A stretch of 7,382 nucleotides of DNA from an uncultured Pseudomonadota bacterium (lineage in GTDB: Bacteria > Pseudomonadota > Gammaproteobacteria > Burkholderiales > SG8-39): contig CAIPGJ010000257.1 in assembly GCA_903864555.1 (NCBI GenBank), positions 1 through 7,382 on the forward strand, written 5' to 3'. Positions 6,125 through 7,382 of this stretch are shown here, in pieces. Positions within the stretch are counted from its first letter, which is position 1. Each line of letters opens with the position of its first letter. Below the pieces are notes generated by a model. It saw only the letters and a program-made list of their open reading frames with translations. It did no database searches and was not told the origin of the DNA. Both the position numbers and the translations under genes were made by a program.

Positions 6125-7171
6125 ATGCAAATGGCAGGATCAGCACGCCCGCGTCATTCCACCCGGACAGCCAAACCCGCAAGGCAGCGCAGCGGCAAAC
6201 TGCAGAAATTGCTGCTGGCCGGATGTGCACTCCTCACCACCGCACTCGCAACGCCGGCTGCCTGGTCACAGAATTATCCCAACCGTCCGATACGCCTTGT
6301 TCTCCCCTTTCCGCCCGGGGGCGCCATAGACATCATGGGACGCATCGTCGCGCAAGGGCTTACGCCGAGGGCCGGCCAGACGGTGGTGGTGGAAAACCGC
6401 AGTGGCGCGGGCGGCCTGCTCGGCGCCGACGCGGTTGCCAAGTCACCACCCGATGGCTACACCCTGTGCTATTGCAGCGCCGGGGGAATGATCACCAGCC
6501 CCCTGATCATGGCCAAGCCGCCTTACGATCCGCGCCGTGATTTTGCGCCCGTCACGATGGTGGCCACCGTCCCCTACCTCGTGATGACGCACCCGACCGA
6601 GGGCCCGAGGAACATCCAGGACCTGATGTCGCGAGCCAGGCAAAGCCCGGGCAAACTCAATTTCGGTTCGGCTGGCGTGGGCAGCACCTCGCATCTGGCC
6701 GCCGCGATGTTTGTGTCGGCCGCCGGCATCGATGTGGTCCACGTCCCGTTCAAGGGCGCCTCCCAGGCCGCCAACGAATTGATGGCCAATCGGCTGCAAT
6801 TCGTGTTCGAGGCCATCGGTAGCAGCGTGCAATACACACAAAGCGGACGACTCAAAGTCATCGGCCTCACAACGCTCTCGCGCTCGCCTATGCTGCCTGA
6901 TGTGCCCACCGTCAGCGAACAAGGCCTGAGCGGATTCGAAATGACCGTGTGGCATGCCATCATGACGCCCGCTGGTGTGCCCAGGCCGGCCATAGACTGG
7001 CTCAACCGTGAAATCGGCGCCACCGTCAGCACCCCCGACGTACGCGAGCGCTTCGCCGCCGCCGGTGGTGAACCCAGCACCAGCACGCCTGAGCAACTGC
7101 GCGAGCGCATAGAGCGTGAGCTGTCACGCTGGGAACCAATACTGACCCGCCTGGGCCTGCGCGAAAAATAA
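6125..7171 (+). CDS. Bug/TctC-family tripartite tricarboxylate transporter substrate-binding protein (348 aa)
   Basis: This periplasmic receptor of the Bug family captures carboxylates or related small ligands, classically for the TctA/TctB permease. The hallmark order is complete: NYPNRPIRLVLPFPPGG (50-66) with Asp69, VVVENRSGAGG (87-97) lining the ligand loop, ADAVAKSPPDGYTL (101-114), HVPFKGASQAANEL (206-219) and MLPDVPTVSEQGLSGFE (256-272). The export signal has an unusually long basic n-region (about 28 residues) and a hydrophobic core (LLLAGCALLTTALAT, 29-43), with likely signal peptidase I cleavage after AWS (46-48). A lipobox-like LAGC is present at 31-34, but too little hydrophobic sequence precedes it for a confident lipoprotein. 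The frame stays open upstream to 5714, but that extension has no protein-like features and would bury the signal. No permease genes are in the window. Ligand unknown. Confidence 0.95.
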   Translation: MQMAGSARPRHSTRTAKPARQRSGKLQKLLLAGCALLTTALATPAAWSQNYPNRPIRLVLPFPPGGAIDIMGRIVAQGLTPRAGQTVVVENRSGAGGLLGADAVAKSPPDGYTLCYCSAGGMITSPLIMAKPPYDPRRDFAPVTMVATVPYLVMTHPTEGPRNIQDLMSRARQSPGKLNFGSAGVGSTSHLAAAMFVSAAGIDVVHVPFKGASQAANELMANRLQFVFEAIGSSVQYTQSGRLKVIGLTTLSRSPMLPDVPTVSEQGLSGFEMTVWHAIMTPAGVPRPAIDWLNREIGATVSTPDVRERFAAAGGEPSTSTPEQLRERIERELSRWEPILTRLGLREK

Positions 7172-7382
7172 GGAAGCACTTAGAGCACCTAACAGAATTG
7201 CCGTTAGGCCCCCTGCCTCAGGGGAGCGCGAGAGGATGTGTCCCCTCGCATGGTTAGACACTCTTAGTCAAACCGTCTCATCGGATGCTGGGTTTGTGCA
7301 GAGGGGTCTGCCCCTTGCCGCTCAGCAACTAGGGTCTGTTGACATTCAGCACGCGAGTGCGCCGGAGGTCCTGACTTCAGGG
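7172..7382. other. non-coding tail rich in short hairpins
   Basis: No convincing gene is seen after the Bug stop. Small inverted repeats follow one another: CCTAAC/GTTAGG (7188-7193 and 7203-7208), CCCCTG/CAGGGG with a 3-nt loop (7210-7215 and 7219-7224), AGGGG/CCCCT (7302-7306 and 7311-7315) and GCAC-GCGA-GTGC with a GNRA-type loop (7349-7360). None is followed by a T tract, so an intrinsic terminator for the Bug gene is not clear. TTGACA, a perfect -35 hexamer, sits at 7339-7344 but lacks a -10 at the right distance. The stretch could be a repeat, the edge of a mobile element or an RNA leader cut by the window end. Confidence 0.4.

Noticed and set aside
6443..7096. Minus-strand open frame (217 residues) opposite the Bug gene
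   Set aside because: It is a shadow of a well-defined Bug receptor and has His/Gly/Arg-rich composition only.
7210..7224. Intrinsic terminator of the Bug gene
   Set aside because: A 6-bp stem with a 3-nt loop is present, but AGCGCGAGAGG follows it with no T tract.
7331..7350. Insertion-sequence terminal repeat
   Set aside because: The sequence only faintly resembles IS ends; no transposase or matching inverted end is in the window, so it is not annotated as a mobile element.

Overview
The window looks like a GC-rich betaproteobacterial chromosome, most probably Burkholderiales. The GC-rich third codon positions and a periplasmic receptor of the Bug/TctC family, which is hugely expanded in that order, support this. 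No rRNA, tRNA, CRISPR array or intact insertion sequence is visible.

Layout. Positions 1-2178 (minus strand) carry a three-gene run read leftward: an SDR-family protein (2178-1399), an alpha/beta hydrolase (1288-446) and the N-terminus of a thiamine-diphosphate (ThDP) enzyme (356 to beyond the left edge). Divergent from it, a class I SAM methyltransferase (2335-3015) reads rightward. It converges, with only 12 nt between stop codons, on a 701-residue protein (5133-3028, minus) that joins a papain-like cysteine peptidase domain to a Ser-type alpha/beta hydrolase domain. About 1 kb without a convincing gene follows (5134-6124). It contains an AT-rich island, a strong terminator-like hairpin facing left, a short tandem repeat and a GC-rich block open in several frames. 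A Bug-type tricarboxylate receptor (6125-7171, plus) and a hairpin-rich non-coding tail end the window.

How the genes may work together. The leftward trio has the parts of a small-molecule catabolic module: a ThDP lyase or decarboxylase, a hydrolase for a C-C, ester or lactone bond, and an SDR. The SDR has lost every residue of the usual Asn-Ser-Tyr-Lys tetrad, so it may not be an ordinary dehydrogenase. The Bug receptor could feed carboxylates to such a pathway, but it stands apart and has no TctA/TctB partners here, so that link is only a guess. The peptidase-hydrolase fusion stands alone and is the most unusual protein in the window: both active sites look complete, and no signal peptide is visible.
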